64,000 bases of DNA from Legionella sp. PATHC032 (GTDB taxonomy: Bacteria > Pseudomonadota > Gammaproteobacteria > Legionellales > Legionellaceae). Positions within the stretch are counted from its first letter, which is position 1. Each line of letters starts with the position of its first letter. The stretch is from assembly GCF_026191185.1 (NCBI RefSeq), contig NZ_JAPHOV010000001.1, positions 1,917,001-1,981,000 of the forward strand, read 5' to 3'. Shown here one piece after another: positions 22,631 to 30,455 of this stretch. Position numbers and translations under genes: made by a program. The notes beneath the pieces are model-generated. The model was not told where the DNA came from and did not search any database. It worked only from the letters and a program-made list of their open reading frames with translations.

Positions 22631-23590
22631 ATGCATACCCTCTACCCAGCAATTAAACCTTACACACAACACGAATTGAAGGTTAGTAAACTGCATACAC
22701 TTTATTTGGAAGAAACCGGAAATCCTGAAGGCATACCTGTTATTGTATTGCATCACGGCCCAGGTGGAGAAGCTGACCCGCATCTAAGACGTTTTTTTGA
22801 TCCTCAAAGATATCGCATTATTCTTTTTGACCAACGAGGTTGCGGACGCTCAACTCCACATTTGGAAATTAGTGAAAATAACACGCAGCTTTTAATGGAA
22901 GATATCGATTCCATTAGAGATTTCCTGGGCTTGAGAGAATTTGTATTATTTGGGGGTGGATGGGGTTCTCTATTGGCATTATTGTATGCGCAAAAATTCC
23001 CTCAACAGGTTAAAGCATTACTACTCCACCAAATCTTTTTAGGTCGACAAAAAGATATCAATTGGTTTTATAAGCATGGGGCCAGTCTGGTTTATCCTGA
23101 TTATTGGGAAGAATTTATCAACTCAGTCCCTGCAAATAAACTTGAAAATATTCCCAAGTATTATGCTGAATGTCTACAAGGTTCAAATGAGCTAGCCCGA
23201 ATGGCTGCTGCGAAAAACTGGGCTCTTTGGCAAGCCAGATGCAGTAGTTTGCAGCCCCATTTATATGTTATTGATCAGTATAGCGACCCACATTTCGCAT
23301 TAGCATTGGCTACACTGGAATCCTATTACATTATTAATCATTATTTTATTGAAGAAAATCAGGTTTTAGCTAATGCCCATAAAATAAGGCATATTCCTAC
23401 CTATATTGTTCATGGTCGTTTTGACTTGGTAAGCCCATTATCTAGTGCATGGGAGCTTCATCAAGCTATACCCGCGTCTAATTTAAGAATAGTCAGAGAT
23501 GCCGGCCATTCTGATAGAGAATCAGGAATTATTGATGCACTTATTTATGCCAGTAAGGATATCTCAAAGCAGGGTCTCGATGCATGTTAA
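22631..23590 (+). CDS. proline iminopeptidase homologue lacking the catalytic serine
   Basis: Alpha/beta-hydrolase of 319 residues, collinear with S33-family proline iminopeptidases (for example LFDQRGCGRSTPH, IPTYIVHGRFDLVSP, DAGHS). The nucleophile elbow, normally GGSWGS, is GGGWGS here: residue 110, the catalytic Ser position in the family, is Gly (codon GGA). The oxyanion loop, normally HGGPGG, reads HHGPGGE. The Asp of VHGRFD and the His of AGHS remain. The frame is intact and the protein full length, so it is conserved in form but should not hydrolyse by the usual mechanism. It overlaps dtd by seven bases, so the two are co-transcribed. A non-enzymatic or altered role is inference. Confidence 0.8.
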   Translation: MHTLYPAIKPYTQHELKVSKLHTLYLEETGNPEGIPVIVLHHGPGGEADPHLRRFFDPQRYRIILFDQRGCGRSTPHLEISENNTQLLMEDIDSIRDFLGLREFVLFGGGWGSLLALLYAQKFPQQVKALLLHQIFLGRQKDINWFYKHGASLVYPDYWEEFINSVPANKLENIPKYYAECLQGSNELARMAAAKNWALWQARCSSLQPHLYVIDQYSDPHFALALATLESYYIINHYFIEENQVLANAHKIRHIPTYIVHGRFDLVSPLSSAWELHQAIPASNLRIVRDAGHSDRESGIIDALIYASKDISKQGLDAC

Positions 23591-24021
23591 CTGTATTACA
23601 AAGAGTAAAGGAAGCCAGGGTTGATACTGAGGGTCAAACAGTTGGTAAAATAAACCAGGGCTTGTTGATACTTTGTGGTTTCGAACCTAAGGATTCCTTG
23701 GAGAATATCAACCGTATGCTAGATAAATGCATTAATTATCGTATTTTCGAAGACCCAAATGGCAAAATGAACTTGAGTTTAAAGGATGTAAACGGTGGTA
23801 TGCTATTAGTACCGCAATTTACTCTAATGGCAGATACTCAAAAAGGATTGCGCCCAAGTTTTTCACATGCAGCTTCTCCTGAACTCGGGCGTGAACTTTT
23901 TAATAATTTATTAACTCTTGCTCAAAAACTACACCCCAATACGCAAAGCGGTTGTTTTGGAGCCAACATGCAAGTTTATTTATGCAATGATGGCCCTGTT
24001 ACTTTTTTGTTGCAATTTTAA
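23584..24021 (+). CDS. dtd: D-aminoacyl-tRNA deacylase
   Basis: Homodimeric proofreading enzyme of 145 residues that removes D-amino acids (and glycine from mischarged tRNA). Begins MLTVLQRVKEARV; the two cross-subunit motifs are visible as VPQFTLMADTQKGLRPSF near residue 77 and CNDGPVTFLLQF at the C-terminus. The first motif is usually SQFTL, so Pro replaces Ser here; the Gly-cis-Pro of NDGPVT is intact. Overlaps the end of the preceding hydrolase gene (ATGTTAA). Probably functional. Confidence 0.9.
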   Translation: MLTVLQRVKEARVDTEGQTVGKINQGLLILCGFEPKDSLENINRMLDKCINYRIFEDPNGKMNLSLKDVNGGMLLVPQFTLMADTQKGLRPSFSHAASPELGRELFNNLLTLAQKLHPNTQSGCFGANMQVYLCNDGPVTFLLQF

Positions 24022-24222
24022 TTTGCTTTTGCTGCATTAAATACATGTTTTTAAGTGAAATACAAAAATTCATCATTTAGATTTAGGGAAACCCATAAGA
24101 AGCATGGATATTTCAATTGCAAGCAAGTAAATTAAAAGGTCTATTGTCAACATCAAGCTTTTGTTTGCAAGAACCAAAAACTGGTGTAACATCGTTTTAA
24201 GTATCTAATAAATAGAAAAATT

Positions 24223-25005
24223 ATGCGACTAATCTTAATGTTTGCTGGTGTGGTAGTATGCTTTATTTTAACAAGCTGCACAAGTAAAGGAACAAACCCA
24301 ATAGATCCATTTGAGCCCTTTAATCGTAAAGTACATAACTTTAATATGGCATTTGATGCTACTGTATTAAGACCACCAGCAAAATTATATAAGGCAGTCG
24401 TCCCCAGAGTTGTAAGAAAAGGGGTCAATAATGCATTCAATAATCTGGATCTGTTCCCTACTATAGCCAGCGATATACTGCAAGCCGAAGGAAAATGGGT
24501 AATCAAAGACAGCTGGCGACTCTTCATTAACTCAACTATAGGAGTTGGTGGTCTGTTTGATGTAGCGGAAAAATTTGGTTTGCCGCCACATTATAATGAT
24601 CTGGGTCTAACACTCGCCAAATGGGGAGATAAAAAATCTCCTTATCTTGTAATACCTTTTTTAGGCCCCAGTACTCTTCGCGACGGAGCAGGATGGCTGT
24701 TTCAGTTTGCACTCTGGAGCCCGTATGTTTATATTGATGATGCCGGTTTGGCTTATGGTTTAATTGGATTACGCTATATTGATTTACGAACACAATTATT
24801 TGACACTGAGCCTTTACTGAATGAGGCGTTAGACAAATACACATTCATCAGAGACGCTTACCTGCAACATAGGAATTACCTTATCGCAGGCACTGAGCAA
24901 GACACAGGCTTATCCTTCCTTGAAGATACAAAAGCCAATAAAACTGCAATGCAAGAATCAAGCGCATCAAATAACCAATTAGGCTCTGACTATGTTGATG
25001 AATAA
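24223..25005 (+). CDS. mlaA: phospholipid-transport lipoprotein MlaA (VacJ)
   Basis: Outer-membrane lipoprotein of the Mla system, which removes misplaced phospholipids from the outer leaflet. 260 residues; signal peptide ends with lipobox LTSC. The MlaA signature runs from NPIDPFEPFNRKVHNFNMAFD through KGVNNAFNNL, GKWVIKDSWRLFINSTIGVGGLFDVA and YLVIPFLGPSTLRDGAG. The C-terminal 30 residues are polar and variable. No other mla genes are nearby, as is common for this gene. A terminator hairpin follows. Confidence 0.93.
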   Translation: MRLILMFAGVVVCFILTSCTSKGTNPIDPFEPFNRKVHNFNMAFDATVLRPPAKLYKAVVPRVVRKGVNNAFNNLDLFPTIASDILQAEGKWVIKDSWRLFINSTIGVGGLFDVAEKFGLPPHYNDLGLTLAKWGDKKSPYLVIPFLGPSTLRDGAGWLFQFALWSPYVYIDDAGLAYGLIGLRYIDLRTQLFDTEPLLNEALDKYTFIRDAYLQHRNYLIAGTEQDTGLSFLEDTKANKTAMQESSASNNQLGSDYVDE

Positions 25006-25037
25006 AATGTTTAATTGAGATTAACCAGGTCGTGATA

Positions 25038-25073
25038 AGGGTTGATGCTGAACCAGATGCAAAGCACAACCCT
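25038..25073. terminator. terminator between convergent mlaA and gshB
   Basis: Stem AGGGTTG/CAACCCT (25038-25044 with 25067-25073) extended inward by GCT/AGC, followed by CTTTAATCTC. Confidence 0.55.
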
Positions 25074-25115
25074 CTTTAATCTCTGAACTTCGAAATCGAA
25101 ATAATGACTGTTTTT

Positions 25116-26078
25116 TTATCTTGGTAAAGAAGCATGCAACTTTTCAAGACAACCCATGTATTCACCTGCGATATCCAAACCTGTTTCAGCGCTAATTTCC
25201 TGAATGCAAGTTGGACTGGTCACATTAATCTCTGTTAGATAATCACCTATCACGTCGATACCCACAAAATATAGCCCTCTTTCTCTCAGAACTGGGGCTA
25301 TTTGTTCACATATCCATTTGTCTCTTTCAGTAATAGCAACCACTTCTCCTTTAGCTCCTGCAGCCAAATTTCCCCGCAGATCCCCTTTCGCAGGAATGCG
25401 GGCTAGGGCAAAGGGAACAGGTTCGCCATTGATTAACAAAATACGTTTGTCTCCACTTACCGTAATATCCGGGATATAACGTTGAGCCATAATACTTTTT
25501 GTCTGTCCTTTGGTTAATACCTCCAAAATGACTGACAAATTTTTACCTTCCTTATCAACATAAAAAACGGAATTACCTCCCATCCCTTCAAGGGGTTTAA
25601 AAATAACTTGTTGATGAATTTGCCAGAACTCTTTTAGTTGCTGATTATCTCTGGATACTAAAGTAGGAGGACAGCAATGGGGAAAATTTAATGTAAAAAA
25701 TTTCTCATTCGCATCACGTAAACTTTGCGGTTTATTTGCAACTAATACCCCTTCTTGTTCAGCCAAATCCAAAGCGTAAGTTGCATAAATATACTCCATA
25801 TCAAACGGTGGATCCTTACGCATCAAAATAACATCAAAATCTCTTAATGGTTTATTACCCAAATCTCTGGTTTTAAACCAGTTTAAACTCTGTATATCTT
25901 CAATGTGAATTTCATGGGCTCGTGCATAAGCTCTCCCATCACTGCAATATAATTCATTTTGAGTGAAATAGACACAAGACCACCCCAATCCCTGAGCGCT
26001 TTTAATCATGGCCACTGTAGAGTCTTTATAGGGTTTTATTTTATCCAATGGATCCATAAGCACTGCAAGCTTCATCAT
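25116..26078 (-). CDS. gshB: glutathione synthetase
   Basis: ATP-grasp ligase of 320 residues joining gamma-glutamylcysteine and glycine. Family landmarks: KLAVLMDPLDKIKPYKDSTVAM at the start, LMRKDPPFDMEYIYATYALD near residue 86, the ATP-grasp loop KPLEGMGGNSVF near 158, MAQRYIPDI, and the C-terminal metal/ligand motif VGIDVIGDYLTEINVTSPT. Two adjacent ATGs are possible. The start overlaps the stop of gshA, so both glutathione-synthesis steps are translated together. Confidence 0.95.
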   Translation of the reverse strand: MMKLAVLMDPLDKIKPYKDSTVAMIKSAQGLGWSCVYFTQNELYCSDGRAYARAHEIHIEDIQSLNWFKTRDLGNKPLRDFDVILMRKDPPFDMEYIYATYALDLAEQEGVLVANKPQSLRDANEKFFTLNFPHCCPPTLVSRDNQQLKEFWQIHQQVIFKPLEGMGGNSVFYVDKEGKNLSVILEVLTKGQTKSIMAQRYIPDITVSGDKRILLINGEPVPFALARIPAKGDLRGNLAAGAKGEVVAITERDKWICEQIAPVLRERGLYFVGIDVIGDYLTEINVTSPTCIQEISAETGLDIAGEYMGCLEKLHASLPR

Positions 26079-27370
26079 TCGCCTCCAATTGCGGCGATTT
26101 CTCGCGCGGCAGCCAATGCAGCCAAGCGAGCTATAACCCCATAAACATAAAAACGATTTGGGCAGTCAACTACCTCTAAATCATCACATGGCATATTACA
26201 AGCCTGCGCGAAAGCCAGGGGCTCAAAATGCATTCCTGGAGCATTGAGGTTCTCATCAATTCCTCTGCCTTTATGAACACGATAAAATCCACCAACAACA
26301 AATTGACCAATCATATAAACTACAGGTTCGGCAACAGAACCATCAGGCATGGTTTCAAAAGTATAAACTCCCTCCTGAATAATGACTCTGTCTACCTTCC
26401 TGCTCCCTTTGCTGGTAGACATTCTGGTACGTTGCTTTCTATTTAACTGTCGAATTTCATCTCCATTATGAACCATCATAACGCTCATGCCATAGGTGCC
26501 ATTATCTGCCTTTACTACTGCAAACGGTTTATTTTCTATTCCGTAAGTAGTGTATTTATCATTTATTAACGATAAAATCTTATCCACTTCTTGCGCTAAA
26601 GTTTCAATCCCTTCCTGGGCCATAAAATCGACTCCCTCTATAGCGCTAAAATAGGGATTAATTAACCACGGATCAATGCCCACTAAATCAGAAAATTCAA
26701 TAGCTACTTCTTCAAAAAATTGAAAGTGACTCGATTTTAATCGAGAAGCCCATCCTAACTTGGCTGTTGGCCTAATTCGCTGTTGCACACTCTGCAATAT
26801 TTCCGGAACACCTGAAGACAAATCATTATTTAATAATAAAAGACAAGGACTGAAATTATCCAGTCCTACCTTGTCACCTTGTCTTTCTAATGGTTCAATT
26901 AATAAAGTTTCACCTTGTTCAAGTATTATTTCTGTAGGTTCTTTAATGTCTGGATCTAAACTGCCTATTCGAACTATAAAACCGGCTTTTACAAAAATTG
27001 TTTTTAATACATTCAAGCTCTGTAAATAATACTTATTTCGAGTATGGCTTTCTGGAAGGAGCAAAATTTTAGTGCAATCAGGAATGTACTCTATCAAGGC
27101 AGATTGAGCGGCCTGTATACACAAAGGAAGAAACTCCGGATTCAAATTGTTAAAACCGGCTGGAAATAAATTGGTATCGACAGGAGCCAATTTAAACCCG
27201 GCATGCCGCAAATCAACAGATGAAGTTAAAGGCGCAGGTGTTTCCTGCCATTTTTTTCTGAACCAGGATTCTATTTCAGCAAGCTTATTTAAAATTATTT
27301 TTTCCACATGATGCAAAGGACCAGTATGAGCAGTAGTCAAATGTGGAACGGGGATTTCATGCTTATCCAT
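26075..27370 (-). CDS. gshA: glutamate-cysteine ligase, proteobacterial ATP-grasp-like type
   Basis: First enzyme of glutathione synthesis, 431 residues. It is not the E. coli GshA type; it resembles the form first described in Acidithiobacillus and related proteobacteria, with ADNGTYGMSVMMVHNGDEI, SRKVDRVIIQEGVYTFE and PVVYMIGQFVVGGFYRVHKGRGIDENLNAPG conserved. These stretches look like the nucleotide and substrate-binding parts of that family. Its gene directly precedes and overlaps gshB by four bases, which supports the function. Complete; start at the first ATG, with GGGAGT a short way upstream on the coding strand. Confidence 0.88.
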   Translation of the reverse strand: MDKHEIPVPHLTTAHTGPLHHVEKIILNKLAEIESWFRKKWQETPAPLTSSVDLRHAGFKLAPVDTNLFPAGFNNLNPEFLPLCIQAAQSALIEYIPDCTKILLLPESHTRNKYYLQSLNVLKTIFVKAGFIVRIGSLDPDIKEPTEIILEQGETLLIEPLERQGDKVGLDNFSPCLLLLNNDLSSGVPEILQSVQQRIRPTAKLGWASRLKSSHFQFFEEVAIEFSDLVGIDPWLINPYFSAIEGVDFMAQEGIETLAQEVDKILSLINDKYTTYGIENKPFAVVKADNGTYGMSVMMVHNGDEIRQLNRKQRTRMSTSKGSRKVDRVIIQEGVYTFETMPDGSVAEPVVYMIGQFVVGGFYRVHKGRGIDENLNAPGMHFEPLAFAQACNMPCDDLEVVDCPNRFYVYGVIARLAALAAAREIAAIGGE

Positions 27371-27750
27371 TCATACTCCCTAAACTTTAAAATGAATCGA
27401 TGTTACCTAGGTTATTCATAAAATGAAAGTATTTATAATTCTTAAAAACCATTACCAATGTTTTTGTGATGACAATACCTACGGAAAAGAGAACCATTCA
27501 TAATAATAGCCTTATTTCACAATTGCGTCCCATAAATAGAACCATTACTTATTCCACCATCGATTCTTTATGCTTTAGACCAGGATTATTTAGTATAAAA
27601 TGAACTGAAATCATAAAATAGCAATTCAGAGTTTGCAGGGCCTAAAAAATTGTTTCATTTGGCAAAATTTAAAGTCCTCACAAGTATATCGTTATTTCCC
27701 ACTTAAATATGGCATAATTACTCAAAATTATACTATTTAACATATCTTTT
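27371..27750. other. 380-base spacer between divergent gshA and a transporter gene
   Basis: AT-rich, no open frame of note and no RNA gene recognised. It must contain the divergent promoters; CATAAT near 27712 and TATACT near 27730 are -10-like on the plus strand, without convincing -35 partners. No repeat was seen. Confidence 0.5.
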
Positions 27751-28647
27751 ATGCTCCATTTAAAAACCATAAAATCAGCCCTTCTTTTAATTTTTTTAGG
27801 ATTCATCTGGGGATCAGGGTATACTCTCGCCAAATTTGCAATGACTAATGGAGTTAACCCACTAGGCTATGCTTTTTGGCAATCATTAGGGCCGGCTCTA
27901 TTATTAACTTTGGTTAGCCTCTTTACAAAACAAACTCTCTTGCTACACCCCGTTTACTGGCCTTATTTTTTTATATGTGGATTGATAGGTATCGCAATTC
28001 CTAATACCAACATGTATTTTATTGCCAGCCATATTCCTGCTGGCGTATTGGCAGTATTAGTTAATACCGTTCCTTTACTGGTTTACCCTTTAGCTCTTTT
28101 AGCAAACCAGGAAAAACCCGATGGGTGGCGATTTTTTGCCTTGTTACTTGGTATGTCTGGCATACTTGCAATTATAGGAATAAACTCCGCAGGACTTTAC
28201 TCAAGCTGGACAATATTGGCTATGCTTAGCCCTCTTGGCTTTGCTTTTTGTTCAATTTATATAGGAGCCAAACAACCAAAAGAAATTAATGCTCTGCAAG
28301 CAGCTAATGGAATGTTACTGGCAGCCTCTCTTCTGCTTGCTCCTGTTGTCCTCAAGCAACATGCCTTTTATTCTCTCTCAGCCCCGTTTACCCTCGTGAA
28401 ACAAATCGTTATCCTTGAGATAATTTTATCCAGTTTAGGATATTTGCTTTTCTTTATTCTCATTCGTATGGCAGGACCTGTTTTTTATAGTTTAACTGGT
28501 GGAGTCGTTGCAATAACAGGTTTGTTTTGGGGGTACTTGGCTTTCGATGAGAAGCCTTCATCTATACAGAGCATGGCAATAGCTTTAGTGGTTTCCGCCA
28601 TTTTTCTGTTATCATGGAGACAGTCGAGACAAACTCAAGGAGTCTGA
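27751..28647 (+). CDS. EamA/DMT-superfamily permease
   Basis: Inner-membrane protein of 298 residues with about ten hydrophobic helices in two EamA repeats: the first repeat begins LIFLGFIWGSGYTLAKFAM, the second ILAMLSPLGFAFCSIYIGAK. The duplicated helix ends IPNTNMYFIASHIPAGVLAVLVNTVPLL and MAGPVFYSLTGGVVAITGLFWGYLAFDEKPSS carry the usual helix-capping glycines and prolines. Members of this superfamily export amino acids, metabolites or drugs; substrate here unknown. Three bases separate it from the next small membrane-protein gene, so the three genes from 27751 to 29269 look like an operon. Confidence 0.85.
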   Translation: MLHLKTIKSALLLIFLGFIWGSGYTLAKFAMTNGVNPLGYAFWQSLGPALLLTLVSLFTKQTLLLHPVYWPYFFICGLIGIAIPNTNMYFIASHIPAGVLAVLVNTVPLLVYPLALLANQEKPDGWRFFALLLGMSGILAIIGINSAGLYSSWTILAMLSPLGFAFCSIYIGAKQPKEINALQAANGMLLAASLLLAPVVLKQHAFYSLSAPFTLVKQIVILEIILSSLGYLLFFILIRMAGPVFYSLTGGVVAITGLFWGYLAFDEKPSSIQSMAIALVVSAIFLLSWRQSRQTQGV

Positions 28648-28650
28648 TTC

Positions 28651-28932
28651 ATGCTCAATGAATTAGCAAAACAATTTAGCACACAAATCCAAACCTTTTT
28701 CTATTTAATTATGTTAATTAATGGTCTTTTACATTTTATCTTTGCCGGAGCAGTGGCTCGAGACGCTGGTAGTCTATCCAGGCTAGGCCAAAAACCGGTT
28801 TTAGTATCCGCCCCTACCTGGGCATTTGCGACTCTAATTGGAGGAGTCATAACAGCAACCATATACTGGCTTCTTCATCATTCCACCTTAACCAGACCCA
28901 CTGTGAGAGAAATTCGTTATGACAAAGCATAA
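28651..28932 (+). CDS. small membrane protein of unknown function
   Basis: 93 residues with two predicted membrane helices, near residues 14-37 (FFYLIMLINGLLHFIFAGAV) and 50-73 (LVSAPTWAFATLIGGVITATIY). The loop between them, ARDAGSLSRLGQKPV, is polar and probably cytoplasmic or periplasmic. I do not recognise a family. It is tightly packed between the DMT permease and the rhodanese gene, overlapping the latter by 14 bases, so it is likely a real, translated gene. Confidence 0.72.
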   Translation: MLNELAKQFSTQIQTFFYLIMLINGLLHFIFAGAVARDAGSLSRLGQKPVLVSAPTWAFATLIGGVITATIYWLLHHSTLTRPTVREIRYDKA

Positions 28933-29269
28933 AATCAAAACAATAGACGTTCATGGATTAAAACGCCAAATGGACAATCAAACCAATTTGAGTTTGATTG
29001 ATGTACGTGAGCTGGATGAATGGGAAGTTATGCATATCCCAGGAGCGCTTCATATTCCTAAAGATCGGCTCTCCATTGAAATACAAACCCAAATACCCAA
29101 TAAAGAGCAAACCATCTATTTACATTGCCGAAGCGGCGTCAGATCACTGTATGCAGCCCAATGCTTAATGGATTTGGGATATCACGAAGTCTATTCTGTG
29201 GATGGTGGAATTATGGCTTGGGCAATGAGTGGTTACCCGGTAAAACAGGAATCCTACACCCCTTCCTGA
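28919..29269 (+). CDS. single-domain rhodanese-like protein
   Basis: 116-residue rhodanese domain. Typical strands and loops: LIDVRELDEWEVMHIPGALHIP at the front and the active-site loop HCRSGVRS near residue 73 with the persulfide-forming cysteine, then VYSVDGGIMAWAMSGYPV at the end. Single-domain rhodaneses (GlpE/PspE-like) transfer sulfane sulfur; the partner here is unknown. The start overlaps the end of the preceding small membrane-protein gene, suggesting coupled translation. Confidence 0.88.
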   Translation: MTKHKIKTIDVHGLKRQMDNQTNLSLIDVRELDEWEVMHIPGALHIPKDRLSIEIQTQIPNKEQTIYLHCRSGVRSLYAAQCLMDLGYHEVYSVDGGIMAWAMSGYPVKQESYTPS

Positions 29270-29302
29270 GTGAAGAGGTGAGAATAGAAGATAATAAGTT
29301 TC

Positions 29303-29965
29303 TTAAATGCGATTAGTCAGAGTTTCCTGAGTATCAGTGGCTTTTTCTTTTCCTGATGGAACACTAAAAAGACCTCCCTGAGAGCTCTTTGGTTTTTGCT
29401 GCAGTAAATGCAAATCACGAGCAGCAATAATAATCTCACGTCTTAATTTATGCACTCTATCAGATAATTCAAGAATATCATCAACAACGGAATAATGCTT
29501 GATTGCGAAAGATTGTTTATCCAAATACCCTTTTCTTGGATCAGAATTTTTATAAACATGGGAACGAAGGAATTTTTCCAAAGCACTGTACATATCAGCC
29601 AAATCTTCCCGATTAGGATTATTATCCTTATTCAAATCAAGCGATATGGTAAGAGATTTATAAAAATCACTGTTGTCGGGAGAGGTGTATTTATAAGTTG
29701 CAGCAATCTGATCACGAATGTAATAGGCCAATGCATTTAATACGCGCGCCTTATCTTCTGGTTCTTTGGATGAACTATCCAGCAGTTCGATAGTTTTTAG
29801 CAAAACAAGGACTTGTGGTTGTCTTTCTCTTGAAACTTCTTTTACTGAATCCTCTAATTTGTCCTCAATAATTTTGGCCTTCTCATTATGGGACTTGATT
29901 AAAGTAATGATACTTTCCCTGATACTTCCTTTTAATTTTTCATATGCGACCAATTCAAATGACAT
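29303..29965 (-). CDS. lem14: predicted Dot/Icm effector (probably Lem14)
   Basis: 220-residue hydrophilic, mostly helical protein without signal peptide or membrane segment. No enzymatic motif is visible. The C-terminus (PKSSQGGLFSVPSGKEKATDTQETLTNRI) is polar with Ser/Thr and Glu, in keeping with a Dot/Icm translocation signal. A strong TAAGGAG ribosome binding site stands six bases before the ATG. Identification as Lem14 is by remembered gene order (a few genes before fabI) and not by similarity. It is transcribed against the rhodanese operon. It could also be an ordinary Legionella-specific cytosolic protein. Confidence 0.55.
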   Translation of the reverse strand: MSFELVAYEKLKGSIRESIITLIKSHNEKAKIIEDKLEDSVKEVSRERQPQVLVLLKTIELLDSSSKEPEDKARVLNALAYYIRDQIAATYKYTSPDNSDFYKSLTISLDLNKDNNPNREDLADMYSALEKFLRSHVYKNSDPRKGYLDKQSFAIKHYSVVDDILELSDRVHKLRREIIIAARDLHLLQQKPKSSQGGLFSVPSGKEKATDTQETLTNRI

Positions 29966-30455
29966 CTTATTTTCTCCTTATACTCCATGAACAGGACTAG
30001 TGAAATGCTTTCACCGTAGGCCAGTTTAAACCAATTCTCTCTTTACGTCATGCTTTTTCTTTTTACTATCTAATTAATTTTCAATCTATTGATTTTAATG
30101 AAAAATTTGCAATTCTCTTATTGATTCATCAAATGAATGCTCTCCTGGATAGTATTTTTAAGGATTGTGATCGTTGATTGAGCAACACGCATAGGCTAAT
30201 TAAATCAGGACATTTTTTCCTCAATTAGTTAGAAGCCAATATAAATTACAACAACAGGACTTACGATAAACCCCAAGGTCGAGGCAAAAAATGTTTTTAA
30301 TGAGAGAGTTTAGATAGACTAAATAACCGAATTAAAAACATTTTTTAACAAAGAGATTGGGGTTTCTCGTAAGTCCTGAACAAATTTAAATAAGCCATTT
30401 ATTGTTTTTATAAAACATTTGATTTAATTTACGCATCAATTCGCAATAATATGCA
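29966..30455. other. 490-base spacer containing a MITE-like palindrome
   Basis: Divergent spacer between the Lem14-like gene and the phosphatase gene. The part next to the Lem14-like gene has its ribosome binding site and a TAAACT -10-like hexamer on the minus strand near 30025. The centre is the palindromic element at 30255-30378. Nothing else is recognised. Confidence 0.6.
30255..30378. mobile_element. MITE-like palindromic element with 5-bp target duplication
   Basis: 124 bases. The ends are CAGGACTTACGATAAACCCC and, reverse-complemented from the right, CAGGACTTACGAGAAACCCC, 19 of 20 identical. Complementarity continues inward (AAAAAATGTTTTTAAT in both arms), so the whole unit can fold as a long hairpin. 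It codes for nothing. The flanking pentamers are identical: AACAA at 30250-30254 and 30379-30383, a target-site duplication. A diverged relative sits at 45549. No matching transposase is in this window. Confidence 0.82.

Noticed and set aside
30005..30070. CpxR-type site (two GTAAA) before the Lem14-like gene
   Set aside because: The two GTAAA copies on the minus strand are 15 bases apart, not the five expected for a CpxR box, so the match is too weak.
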